This document shows, piece by piece, positions 45,581 to 53,653 of a stretch of DNA of 59,340 nucleotides. The stretch comes from Nitrosarchaeum sp. (GTDB taxonomy: Archaea; Thermoproteota; Nitrososphaeria; Nitrososphaerales; Nitrosopumilaceae). Within the stretch, counting starts at the first letter, position 1. Each line of letters begins with the position of its first letter. The stretch covers positions 201,148-260,487 of the forward strand of contig JAILWJ010000001.1 of NCBI GenBank assembly GCA_025699025.1. Direction: 5' to 3'. The notes beneath the pieces are model-generated. The model saw only the letters and a program-made list of their open reading frames with translations. It had not been told where the DNA came from and searched no databases. The translations under genes and the position numbers were made by a program.

Positions 45581-45787
45581 ATGCTTGAATCCCACGCGTT
45601 CTTTTCCAAGATGGTAGATGAGCTGGTTGAATTTTCAGAGTATGATCCTGAATTGGCAGATGGTATAAGGTGGCTTGATGATCAGGCACAGAAGAAAGGC
45701 ATCACGTTTTATGATATGGTCTTTGAAGTGCTGTACAAGCATGATGTAAATTCCAAAGCCAAGGAATGGCTAAACACTAGAAATTAA
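45581..45787 (+). CDS. small acidic protein next to citrate synthase, 68 aa
   Basis: 68 residues from ATG 45581, with an SD-like GAAAGGGG 5-6 nt before. Contains KKGITFYDMVFEVLYKHD, matching GVSFYDVFVNSKSLVN in the protein at 47071-47268; the two flank citrate synthase. No known domain. The frame also allows TTG 45566. Its stop is directly adjacent to the gltA stop (convergent). Confidence 0.6.
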   Translation: MLESHAFFSKMVDELVEFSEYDPELADGIRWLDDQAQKKGITFYDMVFEVLYKHDVNSKAKEWLNTRN

Positions 45788-46951
45788 TTATTTTCTTAAA
45801 TCAAGAGGTTTGTATTCGCATCCCTCAGGCCCGCAATATTTTCCTACATAGGATGCCTTGGGTCTGTACAGTGCGGGTTTTGGCGCGGCTTCTGCAAACT
45901 TTTCTTCGATGATGTGTGCTGCCCATCCTACAACTCTTGATATTGCAAATATCGGTGTGTTTAGATCAACTGGAATTTTTAGCATATAGTAAATTGATGC
46001 GCTATACAAATCGACGTTGGGATAAATGTCGCGACCTTTCTGTTTTTTCATCTCTGCAATTGTTACTGTCTCTACTTTCTCAGTCATTGCAAACCATGGC
46101 TCTCCTGTTTTTTCGGCAAGCTTTCTTGACAGTTCTTTGAGCACCTGTGCCCTTGGGTCGTATGTTTTGTACACTGCATGCCCCATTCCCATTATCCTCT
46201 GACCTTTTGCTATTTGCTCCTTGATCCATGGCTCTACCTTGTCAATGGTTTCAATCTCTAGCAGCATCTTCATTACCTCGGTGTTTGCCCCTCCGTGCAA
46301 TTCCCCACTCAGTGCCCCTATTGCAGCACTTGATGCTGAATACATGTGTGCCCTTGTTGATGCTACCTGTCTTGCAGTAAATGTGGATGCATTAAATGTG
46401 TGATCTGCATGCAGTATCAAACACACGTCAAATATCTTCTCAACCTCAGGATCTGGTCTTTCTCCGGACATCATGTAAAGAAAGTTGGCTGCATGACCCA
46501 GCGATGGATCGGGATCGACAATCTCCAGACCGTCTCTGATTCTTTGCCAGCTTGCAATGATGGTTGGTATCTTTGCTATCAGGTTTATTGCTCTGTCATA
46601 ACTTGCGTTTTTGTCTGAAAACTCTTCATCATAATAGCCTGCAAGGGCTGCCACAAATGCCTGGAGCATGTCCATGGGGTCTGCATCCTTTCTCCAGTTT
46701 CCCATGTTTTTCTGCATCTGTTTGGGGATGTATCTTGCATCGACTAATTTGGCATTAAACTCTGAAAGCTGGTCCTTGGTTGGAAGCTCATCATAAAGCA
46801 GCAGATATGCTGTCTCTTCAAAATTGGAATTTTTTGTAAGATCTAAAATGTCATAACCACGATAAATCAGCTTGCCTTTTTCTCCATCTATGTTGGAAAT
46901 TCTCGTATCTGCAACCTCGATTCCTCGCAGACCGATGTTTTTTGTCTCCAT
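45788..46951 (-). CDS. gltA: citrate synthase
   Basis: 387 residues, the archaeal/Gram-positive short type. The catalytic histidines are in SGELHGGANTEVM and GMGHAVYKTYDPRA, and an aspartate downstream in PVDLNTPIFAIS follows the family pattern. Condenses acetyl-CoA and oxaloacetate. ATG start. Confidence 0.95.
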   Translation of the reverse strand: METKNIGLRGIEVADTRISNIDGEKGKLIYRGYDILDLTKNSNFEETAYLLLYDELPTKDQLSEFNAKLVDARYIPKQMQKNMGNWRKDADPMDMLQAFVAALAGYYDEEFSDKNASYDRAINLIAKIPTIIASWQRIRDGLEIVDPDPSLGHAANFLYMMSGERPDPEVEKIFDVCLILHADHTFNASTFTARQVASTRAHMYSASSAAIGALSGELHGGANTEVMKMLLEIETIDKVEPWIKEQIAKGQRIMGMGHAVYKTYDPRAQVLKELSRKLAEKTGEPWFAMTEKVETVTIAEMKKQKGRDIYPNVDLYSASIYYMLKIPVDLNTPIFAISRVVGWAAHIIEEKFAEAAPKPALYRPKASYVGKYCGPEGCEYKPLDLRK

Positions 46952-47070
46952 ATTGAGCCTAATTGTAATCTTCTATTATATTTTCTCCAGAAATACTGTG
47001 TGTGAAATTTAGTATTTTGTCTAATCTAACAACTCTGGGTCATAAATGAGAATTTTTAGTCTAAAATTAA

Positions 47071-47268
47071 ATGACTCCCTCTGAACGAGAACTGTTGGAA
47101 AAACTTGATCAAATGATCATGAATGCATCTGATGAGGAACTCAAAAAAATACAGGAAGTTGATATTCAAACGCAACTGGACGGTGTGTCTTTTTATGATG
47201 TGTTTGTAAACTCCAAATCACTAGTAAATCAAAGCATCAAACAAGAAACTCGAGAATCTAGGAAATAA
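47071..47268 (+). CDS. small protein next to citrate synthase, 65 aa
   Basis: 65-residue acidic/basic helical protein with a GVSFYDVFV core similar to the protein at 45581-45787. No recognised domain. ATG start, divergent from gltA. Confidence 0.58.
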   Translation: MTPSERELLEKLDQMIMNASDEELKKIQEVDIQTQLDGVSFYDVFVNSKSLVNQSIKQETRESRK

Positions 47269-47311
47269 CTCATTTTGGTTTAAATGAGGGCTGGTACTTT
47301 TGTCGACCATC

Positions 47312-48376
47312 ATGGTGGTATCAAAAACTAAGAAAGTTTCTAAACCCCGAACTTCTGCCAAAAAAACCACAAAAAAACCACCTGCAAAAAACACCTCCAA
47401 GAGAACAAAGGTAGTTTGCATTTCTCACAAAGAAGATGCAGATGGAATTAGCTCTGCGGCACTAATTAGACAGGCATTTGGCGGCGATTCAGTTTTGGTA
47501 GACTATCCTGGACAAATGGAGGCTATCCAGCAGGTTGCATCTGATGAAAAACTAAAATCGCTGTACATCTGCGATTTGGGTCTTAGTAAGAAAAATCAGG
47601 ACGAATTTGTTGATTTGATGACAAAGCTAAGAAAAAACAAGGTATCTGTAACCTATATTGATCATCATGACATTGACCCGAAAATTGTCAAGGACCTGCA
47701 GAAAATCAAAGTAAAACTAATTCACGATATCAACGAGTGCACTACAGTACAGGTCTATGACAGCTTCAAATCTAAATTATCTGATCATTCTACGTTCATC
47801 GCTGCATGTGCTGCAATTACTGATTATATGGAAGACAGGCCAATTGGCTCCAAACTGCTCCAAATCTATGATCGACAATTCGCACTAATTAGCGCAACCG
47901 TGCTTACTTACAATATAGTAGGACATCAAAAGGACCCTGACTATTTACTGTATCTTGTCGAGGAGTTGGCCGAATCAAAATTTCCACATGAAATCCCTAA
48001 CACTTTTGAATTTGCACAAATCCAAGTCTCAAAACTTGCTCAAATGATTGCCAAAGTAAAACAAGGATTGAAGACCATGAAAAACATTGGCTACATGGAG
48101 ATTACCGATGCTGGGGCAAGTGGCGCTGTCAATTTTGTACTTGGATTATCTGGAAAAGACGTAGGCGTTGCATACAAAGAAAGAGTGGACCATGGAATCT
48201 ATGCTGTGTCCGTTAGAGGCTCTAGAAACTGCAGCATCCATTTGGGAAAAATTGTAAATGTTCTGGCAACTGACCTTGGAGGTTCCGGTGGCGGACATGA
48301 CAAAGCTTGCGGTGCCGTAATTCCAAAACCTAAAATCAAAAAATTCCTTACAGAATTTAACAAAAAACTAAACTAG
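47312..48376 (+). CDS. DHH/DHHA1 phosphoesterase (RecJ-like)
   Basis: About 354 residues. A Lys-rich N-terminal tail precedes SHKEDADGISSAALIR (DxD metal site), YIDHHDIDP (DHH motif) and, at the end, GGSGGGHDKACG of DHHA1. Members act as nucleases (RecJ/GAN) or nanoRNase/cyclic-dinucleotide phosphodiesterases; GGSGGGHDKACG favours the latter or an archaeal GAN-type nuclease, not resolved here. ATG 47312 fits the TATA spacing (GGTTTAAATG) better than TTG 47300. Confidence 0.85.
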   Translation: MVVSKTKKVSKPRTSAKKTTKKPPAKNTSKRTKVVCISHKEDADGISSAALIRQAFGGDSVLVDYPGQMEAIQQVASDEKLKSLYICDLGLSKKNQDEFVDLMTKLRKNKVSVTYIDHHDIDPKIVKDLQKIKVKLIHDINECTTVQVYDSFKSKLSDHSTFIAACAAITDYMEDRPIGSKLLQIYDRQFALISATVLTYNIVGHQKDPDYLLYLVEELAESKFPHEIPNTFEFAQIQVSKLAQMIAKVKQGLKTMKNIGYMEITDAGASGAVNFVLGLSGKDVGVAYKERVDHGIYAVSVRGSRNCSIHLGKIVNVLATDLGGSGGGHDKACGAVIPKPKIKKFLTEFNKKLN

Positions 48377-48379
48377 AAG

Positions 48380-48832
48380 TCATTCGGTCTCGACAACTGC
48401 ATCAATCTCAGTCATTGAATTTAGTGGCAGACTTGCAACTCCCACTGCAATTCTGGAGTGCTTTCCCTTCTCTCCAAATATCTCAAAAAACAAGTCTGAT
48501 GCCGGATTGATAACTTTGGGCTGTTGGGAAAAACCTGGTTCGGAATTTACAAACCCTGATAATCTTACTATCTTTGTTATCTTGTCTAAATCCCCCAATT
48601 CGCTTTTGAGTTGTGCAAGAATGTTTATTGCACACATTCTGGCTGATTTCTGAGCCGTCTCTATGTTGCCATCTGACACTTTGCCTGTGTATACTACCTT
48701 GTCATCCTCTATTGGGATTTGTCCTGACACAAAAAGCAGATTTCCTGTTCTGACAACGGGTACATAAGATCCTGCTGGGGTTGGGGGATTTGGAAGTTTG
48801 ATTCCCAACGATTCTATTCTTTCATTAATCAC
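48380..48832 (-). CDS. RidA family protein
   Basis: 150 residues with the RidA/YjgF pattern: NLLFVSGQIP and late SRIAVGVASLPLNSMTEIDAV. The usual catalytic-site arginine is in HSRIAVG. These proteins hydrolyse reactive enamines or act as stress chaperones. GTG start; stop is 4 bp from that of the convergent DHH gene. Confidence 0.85.
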   Translation of the reverse strand: MINERIESLGIKLPNPPTPAGSYVPVVRTGNLLFVSGQIPIEDDKVVYTGKVSDGNIETAQKSARMCAINILAQLKSELGDLDKITKIVRLSGFVNSEPGFSQQPKVINPASDLFFEIFGEKGKHSRIAVGVASLPLNSMTEIDAVVETE

Positions 48833-48857
48833 GGTGACTGTGGGTTACTGGCAGATT

Positions 48858-50018
48858 TTAGTTTTTAGATATCTTGATGTGTACCTTCTCTCCTTTGCTT
48901 GACTGATTTTGGTACACCATTCTAGTTCTATATCCCTGTTTTTGAAGACACTCATCTAGGATTGAAACCCATGGTAAAGAGTGCCCGCTGTTTAATTTTG
49001 ACTCGATAGTGATGTTTTTTGTGTTTGCGTCAAAATTCACATGCCCTGAACACATTATTTGCAATGTGGCATCCATGATTTCTATGATCTCATCTAGTGA
49101 TTTTGGTTTTAGGTTTATACCGTTTTTTTCTAAAAGTTTTAGCATTTCATGTTCTGGTTTTTTTGAAACTATTGATGAATTCAGTATGTGTTGTAATCCC
49201 TCCTCGCTAACTATGCGGATTATTTTGTAAATCTCTTGCGCCTCTGTCTTTGTCATGTCTGCCAGAGACTCTGTTCTCATCGAGTTTTTCCATATGCTTG
49301 CAAATACTTTGCTTTGATTGACTCCCAAGATATCTGTCGAGGAAAAAATTGCCCCCTTTCCGTTATCGCTATTTACAATTAGCACTTCTGTTTCATCAAA
49401 TATGAACAAATTTTGTATGGTATCCGATGCTCTGATTTTTACACCGTCTGGAATTGCTCTGTATGTTTCAGAACAAATTTGAGATGATGGGATCAACAGT
49501 TTTACTTCCAAATTTTTTCGAATTACTGATCTGATCTGCTCTTTGCATTCGGCAAGTAGTCCCAATCCCCACTGATCTGCCATTATGTTAATTGATGACT
49601 TTGAACCGTCAATCATTGTTTTTAGTTGCTCTAATACGTTGTTTGCATTGAGGTGAAAGTATCTTTTTTCCTCAGAACCTCTGGCCTTCCTGCTTTCCTC
49701 GCTGGCTTTTTTCAGATTTGATACCAAGCTGTTCATTGCGTTTACCTTGTTAATCTGTTCATGAATAATCGAATCAAATGCATCTTCGGGCGCTATTGCC
49801 GTACACATAATGGGTTTGCTTTTTGAAATTATTGCCAGTTTCTTTTTTTCCAACTTTAGCAATGTTGGGTAGATTTTGGTCCTGGGCAGGTCCGAGTAAT
49901 ACGCAAGCTCGCCTGCAGAGATGGTTCCTTTGGAAATTAGGGATACATATGCCTGAGCCTCATACTTGCTAAGGCCAAATTCCTCAAGACTTACAGTTAG
50001 TGCATTCTCATTGACCAT
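48858..50018 (-). CDS. TrmB-like transcriptional regulator
   Basis: 386 residues. N-terminal winged helix (EEFGLSKYEAQAYVSLISKG ... DLPRTKIYPTLLKLEKKKLA), a coiled-coil linker, a phospholipase-D-like effector region (LKTMIDGSKSSINIMADQWG) and a C-terminal domain of unknown role. TrmB family members sense sugars or other metabolites. A perfect palindrome at 50030-50042 lies just upstream, so it may control itself. Confidence 0.85.
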   Translation of the reverse strand: MVNENALTVSLEEFGLSKYEAQAYVSLISKGTISAGELAYYSDLPRTKIYPTLLKLEKKKLAIISKSKPIMCTAIAPEDAFDSIIHEQINKVNAMNSLVSNLKKASEESRKARGSEEKRYFHLNANNVLEQLKTMIDGSKSSINIMADQWGLGLLAECKEQIRSVIRKNLEVKLLIPSSQICSETYRAIPDGVKIRASDTIQNLFIFDETEVLIVNSDNGKGAIFSSTDILGVNQSKVFASIWKNSMRTESLADMTKTEAQEIYKIIRIVSEEGLQHILNSSIVSKKPEHEMLKLLEKNGINLKPKSLDEIIEIMDATLQIMCSGHVNFDANTKNITIESKLNSGHSLPWVSILDECLQKQGYRTRMVYQNQSSKGEKVHIKISKN

Positions 50019-50029
50019 AACTCTACTGT

Positions 50030-50042
50030 CCTAATGATTAGG
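50030..50042. promoter_or_regulatory. perfect palindrome, candidate operator of the TrmB-like gene
   Basis: CCTAATGATTAGG, symmetric about the G at 50036, is 12 nt upstream of the ATG and abuts an AT-rich TATA-like element (50043-50052) on the minus strand. A protein bound here would block transcription start. Whether the neighbouring regulator binds it is inferred from position only. Confidence 0.4.
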
Positions 50043-50110
50043 TAAAATTGAAAGCTAAATTCCTTTACACAAATACTCAAAAAAAATCAAAATTGTATCT
50101 GCGGTATACT

Positions 50111-50124
50111 GTGACTGCAGTTAC
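50111..50124. promoter_or_regulatory. near-palindrome upstream of the cdv-like operon
   Basis: GTGACTGCAGTTAC pairs with itself at six of seven arm positions. It lies 46 nt before the first operon gene (ATG 50170) in the divergent region shared with the TrmB-like gene, a sensible place for a regulatory site. Confidence 0.3.
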
Positions 50125-50169
50125 TAAGAAATTTGTGACACCGTCCTGAAATACACAATTTAGAATCCA

Positions 50170-50730
50170 ATGCAAATGATGAGTAACTGTAGTTTTAGTG
50201 GAATAGAGTATGCAAATATTTCACAAAATGTGACAATTGTTCCAAGACTTGACTATTCTAATGACCTATTATGTAGAATAATTGGAATTTTAAAAAAGAA
50301 ACGAAGCGAAATTAGAAAAACAAATCGATTCATCTTAGCTGATTTTGACATGTCTGATAAGGTATGCCAAAGAGCACTTGAGGTGGAAAAGACAGTCGTA
50401 TTCTCAATTGAGATTCTCTCACAAATTCAAAAAAGGACAGGTATGATATCTGGCATAACCAGTATTCCTGAGATTTTGCCCTCTGCAATACCTATGATCA
50501 GAACCATCAGTGCACAGCTTTATGGTATCCTCCCTGAATGCAGCCAAAAACTCTCCGAATTGTCAGTACATCTTGGCAGTATCGTGTTGGACTCTGCCAC
50601 TCTTACCAAGGCAAGGTTTGATTTTAGCCTCTCTAATGAAGAATCATCGCTTCTGCTTGATGAAGTAAAGTTGATGGTAGACTCTAAAATTAGTAAGCAG
50701 TACCCTAATCTTGATTTTCTTAAAGCGTGA
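50170..50730 (+). CDS. ESCRT-III/CdvB-like protein
   Basis: 186 residues, predicted all-helical. The C-terminal part ESSLLLDEVKLMVDSKISKQ...PNLDFL resembles the last helices of CdvB/Snf7-family ESCRT-III subunits, and a basic N-terminal helix (ILKKKRSEIRKTNR) is in place. The main support is context: it starts a three-gene operon whose last gene is CdvC (Vps4), the ATPase that disassembles ESCRT-III filaments. The sequence is too divergent for a firm family call. Confidence 0.58.
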   Translation: MQMMSNCSFSGIEYANISQNVTIVPRLDYSNDLLCRIIGILKKKRSEIRKTNRFILADFDMSDKVCQRALEVEKTVVFSIEILSQIQKRTGMISGITSIPEILPSAIPMIRTISAQLYGILPECSQKLSELSVHLGSIVLDSATLTKARFDFSLSNEESSLLLDEVKLMVDSKISKQYPNLDFLKA

Positions 50731-51224
50731 ACTGTTTGAATATTTTAAACTCCAAGCGAGACTTTGCAACGGATATTGAGAAAACAAGATCCATTTCAGA
50801 CAAAATCGACAAAAAACTATCAAAATTTAAAATTCCCGATGACTCTAAGCTTGACAAACTCTCTTTTGAAGAATTGCAGGATTTGAACAGGATTCTGGGA
50901 CTGGCTGATTTTTTGCTGTGCAAATACGAGGAAAAAAAAGAGACACGCTCAATTCTGCAGAATTTTGTTTCCATAATAACCGAATCTGCAAAATCAATTG
51001 AAGGGCTGGATGATGAGATTGCAGAACTGATTGTATCCGCTGAGGATTCTATTAACAAAGTTAAAGACTTGCATACCAATATCTCTGAAAAATCTGATTT
51101 TACTGCTACAAAGTCCGGATCAAAGAACGAATCTGGTTCAATTAATTTAACTAATTTTGTTACAGAGATTAACACCTTAGAATACCAACAAAATCCTCAA
51201 GAGAAAACCGCACAAGTGATATAG
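50727..51224 (+). CDS. coiled-coil protein in the cdv-like operon
   Basis: 165 residues: a helical coiled-coil first part (LNSKRDFATDIEKTRSISDK ...) and a Ser/Asn-rich, low-complexity C-terminus. GTG start overlaps the previous stop by 4 bp, and the stop directly abuts the cdvC ATG, so all three genes are translated together. No domain recognised; it could be an ESCRT-III variant or an adaptor, as the context suggests. Confidence 0.58.
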   Translation: MNCLNILNSKRDFATDIEKTRSISDKIDKKLSKFKIPDDSKLDKLSFEELQDLNRILGLADFLLCKYEEKKETRSILQNFVSIITESAKSIEGLDDEIAELIVSAEDSINKVKDLHTNISEKSDFTATKSGSKNESGSINLTNFVTEINTLEYQQNPQEKTAQVI

Positions 51225-52418
51225 ATGAGTCTGGCCCCACAAGAATTAGAAAATAATGCAAGCAAATACGCCTCAGAGGCAATCAAGTTTGATTCTCAAG
51301 GGGCACGAGGGATGGCAATTGCCAACTATCAGCATGCAATTGATGCACTGGTAAAACTATTACAATTATACCCAACAAGCAAACTGAATCCGATTTACAA
51401 AGAGAGGTGCAATTCTTATCATAATAGAATCAAAGTACTGCAAGAGGCCCATGGGGTAGAGCCTGCAGTAGATCCAAAAGCATCTCCTGAAGAACAAAAA
51501 GCATCTGTTCAGAGACAGGAAGATGAAAATGACTTTGAAGAACTAGTAATGAAAGAAAAGCCAAACGTAAGTTGGTCGCAGGTCGTGGGTCTGGAAGATG
51601 CAAAAAGTGCATTACGTGAATCCATAGTTTATCCTACAAAGAGACCTGACCTGTTTCCGCTTGGATGGCCCAAAGGCATGTTGCTCTATGGCCCACCGGG
51701 AACAGGAAAAACAATGCTAGCTGCTGCCACTGCCAGCGAAATGGACGGTTATTTTATCAACGTAGATGCATCATCGATGATGAGCAAATGGCTTGGCGAG
51801 GCTGAAAAGAATGTTTCAAAATTATTTAGAATGGCAAGAAAATATGCCGAGAAAGAAGGCAAGCCTGTGATTTTGTTTGTTGATGAGGTGGATTCTCTGC
51901 TGGGTTCAAGAAGCAGCGAAGTCGGAGGCGAGATAAGAACTAAAAATCAATTCTTAACTGAAATGGATGGTGTTAATGGCAAAGGAAAAGATCTGATGAT
52001 GTATGTCATTGGTGCCACCAACAAACCATGGAGCCTTGATTGGCCTTTCCTTAGAAGATTCCAAAAAAGAATCTATGTCTCTCTTCCAACTCAGGAAGCA
52101 AGAGAAAGCCTGTTCCAGCAATATACTACTGATCTGAGATTGGACTCTAGAGTTAACTCAAAAGAACTAGCAAGAATGTTTGACGGATACAGTGCAAGTG
52201 ACATCAAAGATGTTTGTCAGGCCGCACATCTCAAGACCGTTCATGAGCTATTTGACTCGCCTGATTACCACGAACCAGTCGAAGGCGAAATCCAAAAACA
52301 ACCTAGGGAACTGACAACTTCGGACTTTAGAGACATCATGTCTAGAAGAAAACCAAGCGTCTCAATGGAAATGATCCGTGCATACCACAAGTGGAGCGAA
52401 GAATTCCGCGCATTATAG
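51225..52418 (+). CDS. cdvC: CdvC, Vps4-like AAA ATPase
   Basis: 397 residues. N-terminal MIT domain (three helices, residues about 1-80: SKYASEAIKFDSQGARGMAI ... YKERCNSYHNRI), a linker, then an AAA module with GPPGTGKTM (Walker A), ILFVDEVDSLLG (Walker B), sensor/arginine-finger region PFLRRFQKRIYVS, and a Vps4 C-terminal helix. It pulls apart CdvB/ESCRT-III filaments during cell division. Last gene of the operon. Confidence 0.95.
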   Translation: MSLAPQELENNASKYASEAIKFDSQGARGMAIANYQHAIDALVKLLQLYPTSKLNPIYKERCNSYHNRIKVLQEAHGVEPAVDPKASPEEQKASVQRQEDENDFEELVMKEKPNVSWSQVVGLEDAKSALRESIVYPTKRPDLFPLGWPKGMLLYGPPGTGKTMLAAATASEMDGYFINVDASSMMSKWLGEAEKNVSKLFRMARKYAEKEGKPVILFVDEVDSLLGSRSSEVGGEIRTKNQFLTEMDGVNGKGKDLMMYVIGATNKPWSLDWPFLRRFQKRIYVSLPTQEARESLFQQYTTDLRLDSRVNSKELARMFDGYSASDIKDVCQAAHLKTVHELFDSPDYHEPVEGEIQKQPRELTTSDFRDIMSRRKPSVSMEMIRAYHKWSEEFRAL

Positions 52419-52472
52419 AACTGGATGTTCTTTTTTTAGCGATCACACTTCAAAAAACTTAAATCCACAATA

Positions 52473-52489
52473 CCTCGAACTTGTCGAGG
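52473..52489 (+). promoter_or_regulatory. hairpin around the carA start codon
   Basis: CCTCGA and TCGAGG (52473-52478, 52484-52489) form a 6-bp stem with a 5-nt loop that holds the TTG start at 52481-52483. It could modulate start-site access or act as an operator; it may also be chance. Confidence 0.3.
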
Positions 52490-53653
52490 GTCACAATAAC
52501 TACAAAGAAATCCAACTACGCAAACAAGTTTGGAAAGCTGATTTTTGATGATGGCACCGTTCTTGATGGGATGGGCTTTGGCTATCCCACTGTAGCTTTT
52601 GGCGAAATCGTCTTTAATACCGGAATGGTGGGATACAACGAAACCCTGACAGATCCATCCTATAGTGGTCAGATTCTTACACTGACATATCCTCTTGTTG
52701 GAAATTATGGCGTGCCTGACCCTTCCTCAAAAGACAAAGATGGCATATCACAGTATTTTGAATCAGATAAAATCCAAGCCCGTGGTTTGGTCGTTCATGA
52801 ATTATCCCTGACTGCCAGCCATTGGAACCTGTCTATGACTTTGGATGAGTGGATGTACAATGAACGGGTTCCTGGAATATCCGGAATCGATACACGGGAA
52901 CTGACAAAGAAGCTACGAACCAGTGGCGTGATGATGGCAGCCCTTGCCGTTTCTGACTCTGAGATTGATGTTGATAAAGTAAAAAAACAGCTAGCATCTG
53001 TACCGCACTACAACTCTGAGCAATTCATGGATCTTGTTTCCACGAAAGAAGAAAAAATCTATGGTTCTGAAGAAAAATCTGTAGTTGTAATTGACACTGG
53101 TGCCAAAAATGCAATTCTCCGAAATATCCGTGAACTTGGCTACAAAGTAATCAAACTACCATGGAATACTACATTTGAAAAAATTCTTTCTTACAATCCA
53201 AAAGGCGTTGTTATTAGCAATGGGCCTGGGGATCCGCAGAATTGCTCTGATACAATTGAAACTGCAAAAAAATTGATTGAAGAAAACATTCCGACACTTG
53301 GAATTTGTCTGGGTGCCCAAATAATCGGATTGGCAGGAAATACTGAAACTTACAAACTAAAATATGGTCATAGAGGACAAAACAAACCTTGTGTTAATTT
53401 AGAAAATAATCAGGTGTATGTCACTAGTCAGAATCATGGCTATGGGATTACTCCTGAATCTCTAAGCAAATCTGAATTTGATTTATGGTTTACAAACGCA
53501 GACGACAAGACAGTGGAGGGAATCAAACACAAAAAACAAAATTGTGTTGCAGTGCAGTTTCATCCTGAAGCTTCACCTGGCCCATACGACTGTAAATTCG
53601 TCTTTGAAGAGCTCAAGCACCTTATGGAGGAAGGAAAGTCTGCCAAAAAATGA
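52481..53653 (+). CDS. carA: carbamoyl-phosphate synthase small subunit (glutaminase)
   Basis: 390 residues. N-terminal CPSase small-chain domain (GFGYPTVAFGEIVFNTGMVG) and class I glutaminase domain with the nucleophile Cys276 in LGICLGAQIIGLA and His/Glu in VQFHPEASPGPYD. It supplies ammonia to CarB for arginine and pyrimidine synthesis. TTG start. Overlaps the start of carB by 14 bp. Confidence 0.94.
   Translation: MSRVTITTKKSNYANKFGKLIFDDGTVLDGMGFGYPTVAFGEIVFNTGMVGYNETLTDPSYSGQILTLTYPLVGNYGVPDPSSKDKDGISQYFESDKIQARGLVVHELSLTASHWNLSMTLDEWMYNERVPGISGIDTRELTKKLRTSGVMMAALAVSDSEIDVDKVKKQLASVPHYNSEQFMDLVSTKEEKIYGSEEKSVVVIDTGAKNAILRNIRELGYKVIKLPWNTTFEKILSYNPKGVVISNGPGDPQNCSDTIETAKKLIEENIPTLGICLGAQIIGLAGNTETYKLKYGHRGQNKPCVNLENNQVYVTSQNHGYGITPESLSKSEFDLWFTNADDKTVEGIKHKKQNCVAVQFHPEASPGPYDCKFVFEELKHLMEEGKSAKK
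53626..53634 (+). promoter_or_regulatory. strong Shine-Dalgarno of carB
   Basis: GGAGGAAGG inside the end of carA is 5-9 nt before the CTG at 53640. No ATG, GTG or TTG lies in frame between it and the conserved CarB N-terminus, so it decides the start. Confidence 0.6.
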
